DNA of 64,000 nt from Bacillota bacterium (lineage in GTDB: Bacteria; Bacillota; Clostridia; Lachnospirales; Lachnospiraceae). The first letter of the stretch is position 1, and the number at the start of each line of letters is the position of its first letter. Made by a program: the position numbers and the translations under genes. Under the pieces are notes generated by a model. The model was not told the origin of the DNA. It worked only from the letters and a program-made list of their open reading frames with translations, and searched no databases. Shown in pieces: positions 62,362 through 64,000 of the stretch. The DNA lies in assembly GCA_023415055.1 (NCBI GenBank), contig JAEZLZ010000126.1, positions 1-64,000 on the forward strand. The letters are read 5' to 3'.

Positions 62362-64000
62362 TATACACCCATATAATTGATCAGCTTGTCATAGATCTCA
62401 TCCATGACTGTAATTACCTTTGCCGATAGATTATATGCATTCTGATAGCGTACCAGATTCATCGCTTCCTCATCGACATCTACACCGGATACGGACAGGC
62501 GCTGATTTGTAATACTATCCAGAATATTTGACTGACTATCGGAGAAGGTGGAAGCTTTATCCGTATCGATACCGATCTCAGCAACCAGTGTCTGGAAGAA
62601 GCCATCCGGAGCCCCCTGGGAGAACAGCATCTTATTTTCCTTCAGTGCAATAAGCTTATTCACGATATCATTTGCTTCGGTTCCGTTTGTAATATCAGCC
62701 GTGGTAGCTAACCGGTTTGTATCCTCAATCAGCTCCTCGCTTACCGTAATATTCCCTGCTGTCATGAAATAATAGGAGCCATAGAGAGGTTCGTCGTCCG
62801 GGACCGGTTCATAGTAACCGCCTGTCTGAGAATTAAAGCTGTCATAATCATAATATGCAGCATCGTCCGAGTCACGCAGCGGGCCAAAGGTGTAGTCCCG
62901 ACCGCTAATCTTACTGGTAGCACTGAAGAAGTCCATACCGGCGTTGCTATTAAGATCCTCACCGGTCCGGTGGATATCATTGAATGCTTTAGAAAAGGTA
63001 CGGACTAACTCATTCAGCTTTTCCATATAATATGGAATTCCTTTATAATTAATGCTTTCTCCGATTGCAGATTTTTCGTCAATTGCATCTGCTATTACCG
63101 TGTCCTCTAATTCAAAGGTATAGATAAAATTACCGGTTCCAGCCTCCTTAACCACATCAAAGCCACTATAATTATAATTGCGATTCCCTACCGTGATAAC
63201 ACCGGTCTCCGGAATATTTAATTTTTCAATCGAATTGATATTGGTATCAATCATAGTGACAAAATTGTCACCAGCTTCTGCATTTACCGTGCCCTGCAGG
63301 TTAAATTGATTGTTACCGTCACGTACCTCAAGCAGAGCTTGTAATGTACCTCCCAGAGTAGGGCTTCTCATATCAAAGTCCTGGCCGTTCTGCCACTTGA
63401 TATCATATAAGCCATCAACATCATTTAGATTCGCCTTTTTTTCCCGAGGCACTACCTGTAAAGAGGTATAATTACTACCCTCCACCAGTGAGATACCATC
63501 GATCTTTACGACATAGCTGGTGATGCCGATTCCGGCACCGACCTTCTTTTCTGTTACCGATATATTCGCAATCTCGGATAACTCATCTACCAGTAAGGCT
63601 CGCTGATCGCGAAGGTCATTCGCTGTACCGCCGGTAACCTCAAGCGTATTAATCTGTTTGGTTAAGGCAGCGACCTGCTGTGCACAGGAGTTAATCTGGT
63701 CCACTTTATTCCGAATCTCGAAGTTACACTCCTCCTGAATGCTGTTCATATTCTCAGATAATGATCTGAAATATTCCGTAAAGCTCTTCCCATAATTTAC
63801 AACTTGTGTTCGAACATTCAGACTGGAAGGATCCTTTGAGAGTTCCTGAAGGCTGTCATACATAGAATTAAAGGTAGTCGTAAAGCCCTCCACACTGACT
63901 TCATTAAAATAACTCTCGATTTCATTCATATAATAGGATTTACCGGCATACTCTCCATACATTGTGCTATTCTTCCAGTACTTCAAGTCATAATATTCTT
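62361..64000 (-). CDS. flgK: Flagellar hook-associated protein FlgK, 5' end outside window
   Basis: The frame is open to the window end; the visible 546 codons end at a TAG. The start that could be read at 63986 (TTG) is internal, since the codons before it (EYYDL, as in the RDEYYDLKYW-like FlgK motif) are in frame and the first helix (usually SSFFGLNIAASGL) is missing. Conserved blocks are YYMNEIESYFNE and the C-terminal VSGVDVDEEAMNLVRYQNAYNLSAKVITVMDEIYDKLINYMGV. Confidence 0.93.
   Translation of the reverse strand, partial: EYYDLKYWKNSTMYGEYAGKSYYMNEIESYFNEVSVEGFTTTFNSMYDSLQELSKDPSSLNVRTQVVNYGKSFTEYFRSLSENMNSIQEECNFEIRNKVDQINSCAQQVAALTKQINTLEVTGGTANDLRDQRALLVDELSEIANISVTEKKVGAGIGITSYVVKIDGISLVEGSNYTSLQVVPREKKANLNDVDGLYDIKWQNGQDFDMRSPTLGGTLQALLEVRDGNNQFNLQGTVNAEAGDNFVTMIDTNINSIEKLNIPETGVITVGNRNYNYSGFDVVKEAGTGNFIYTFELEDTVIADAIDEKSAIGESINYKGIPYYMEKLNELVRTFSKAFNDIHRTGEDLNSNAGMDFFSATSKISGRDYTFGPLRDSDDAAYYDYDSFNSQTGGYYEPVPDDEPLYGSYYFMTAGNITVSEELIEDTNRLATTADITNGTEANDIVNKLIALKENKMLFSQGAPDGFFQTLVAEIGIDTDKASTFSDSQSNILDSITNQRLSVSGVDVDEEAMNLVRYQNAYNLSAKVITVMDEIYDKLINYMGV

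Overview
The window looks like chromosomal DNA of a motile, low-to-moderate GC Gram-positive anaerobe, most likely a member of the Lachnospiraceae (Clostridium cluster XIVa). This is inferred from the Firmicutes-type rapZ-whiA-crh and hprK genes, strong GGAGG ribosome sites, sigma-A and sigma-28 promoters and the fliW-csrA-flaG-fliD-fliS-hag order. No tRNA, rRNA, CRISPR array, insertion sequence or prophage was seen. Almost every gene lies on the minus strand; the exceptions are an aspartate racemase and pyrG.

Region 1 (1-21.3 kb) is housekeeping. It holds the N-terminal two thirds of dnaE, a membrane-anchored polysaccharide deacetylase-like protein, a murB-rapZ-whiA-crh operon (the HPr-like protein has Glu instead of His at position 15, so it is Crh-like), a ROK sugar kinase, hprK, uvrC, an aspartate racemase, a large GH94-type glycoside phosphorylase with an operator-like inverted repeat over its promoter, ftsH, pyrG behind a structured leader with competing terminator and antiterminator helices, and an lspA-like gene overlapping the pyrG 3' end.

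Region 2 (21.5-55.5 kb) is a large glycosylation island immediately downstream of flagellin. It encodes a CDP-3,6-dideoxyhexose pathway (rfbF, rfbG, rfbH), a thiamine-diphosphate enzyme resembling the branching enzyme YerE, a sugar C-methyltransferase with an SDR reductase, a NeuB-type nonulosonate synthase fused to a cupin, an N-acetyl sugar amidotransferase with its own HisH/HisF pair, three radical SAM proteins of three different architectures, about nine glycosyltransferases, a Maf-type flagellin transferase and a second partial Maf-like protein. I infer that these genes build and attach an elaborate, probably branched and amidino- or radical-SAM-modified glycan to flagellin. The combination is the most interesting system in the window. 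A secreted protein of unknown function inside the island has a good sigma-28 promoter, which ties it to the flagellar regulon.

Region 3 (55.5-64 kb) is the late flagellar cluster: flgK (5' end outside the window), flgL, fliW, csrA, flaG, fliD, fliS, a FlgN/FliT-like chaperone and flagellin. Sigma-28 promoters precede flaG and flagellin. The flagellin leader carries two hairpins that display GGA in their loops, the expected CsrA targets, matching the fliW-csrA pair next door.
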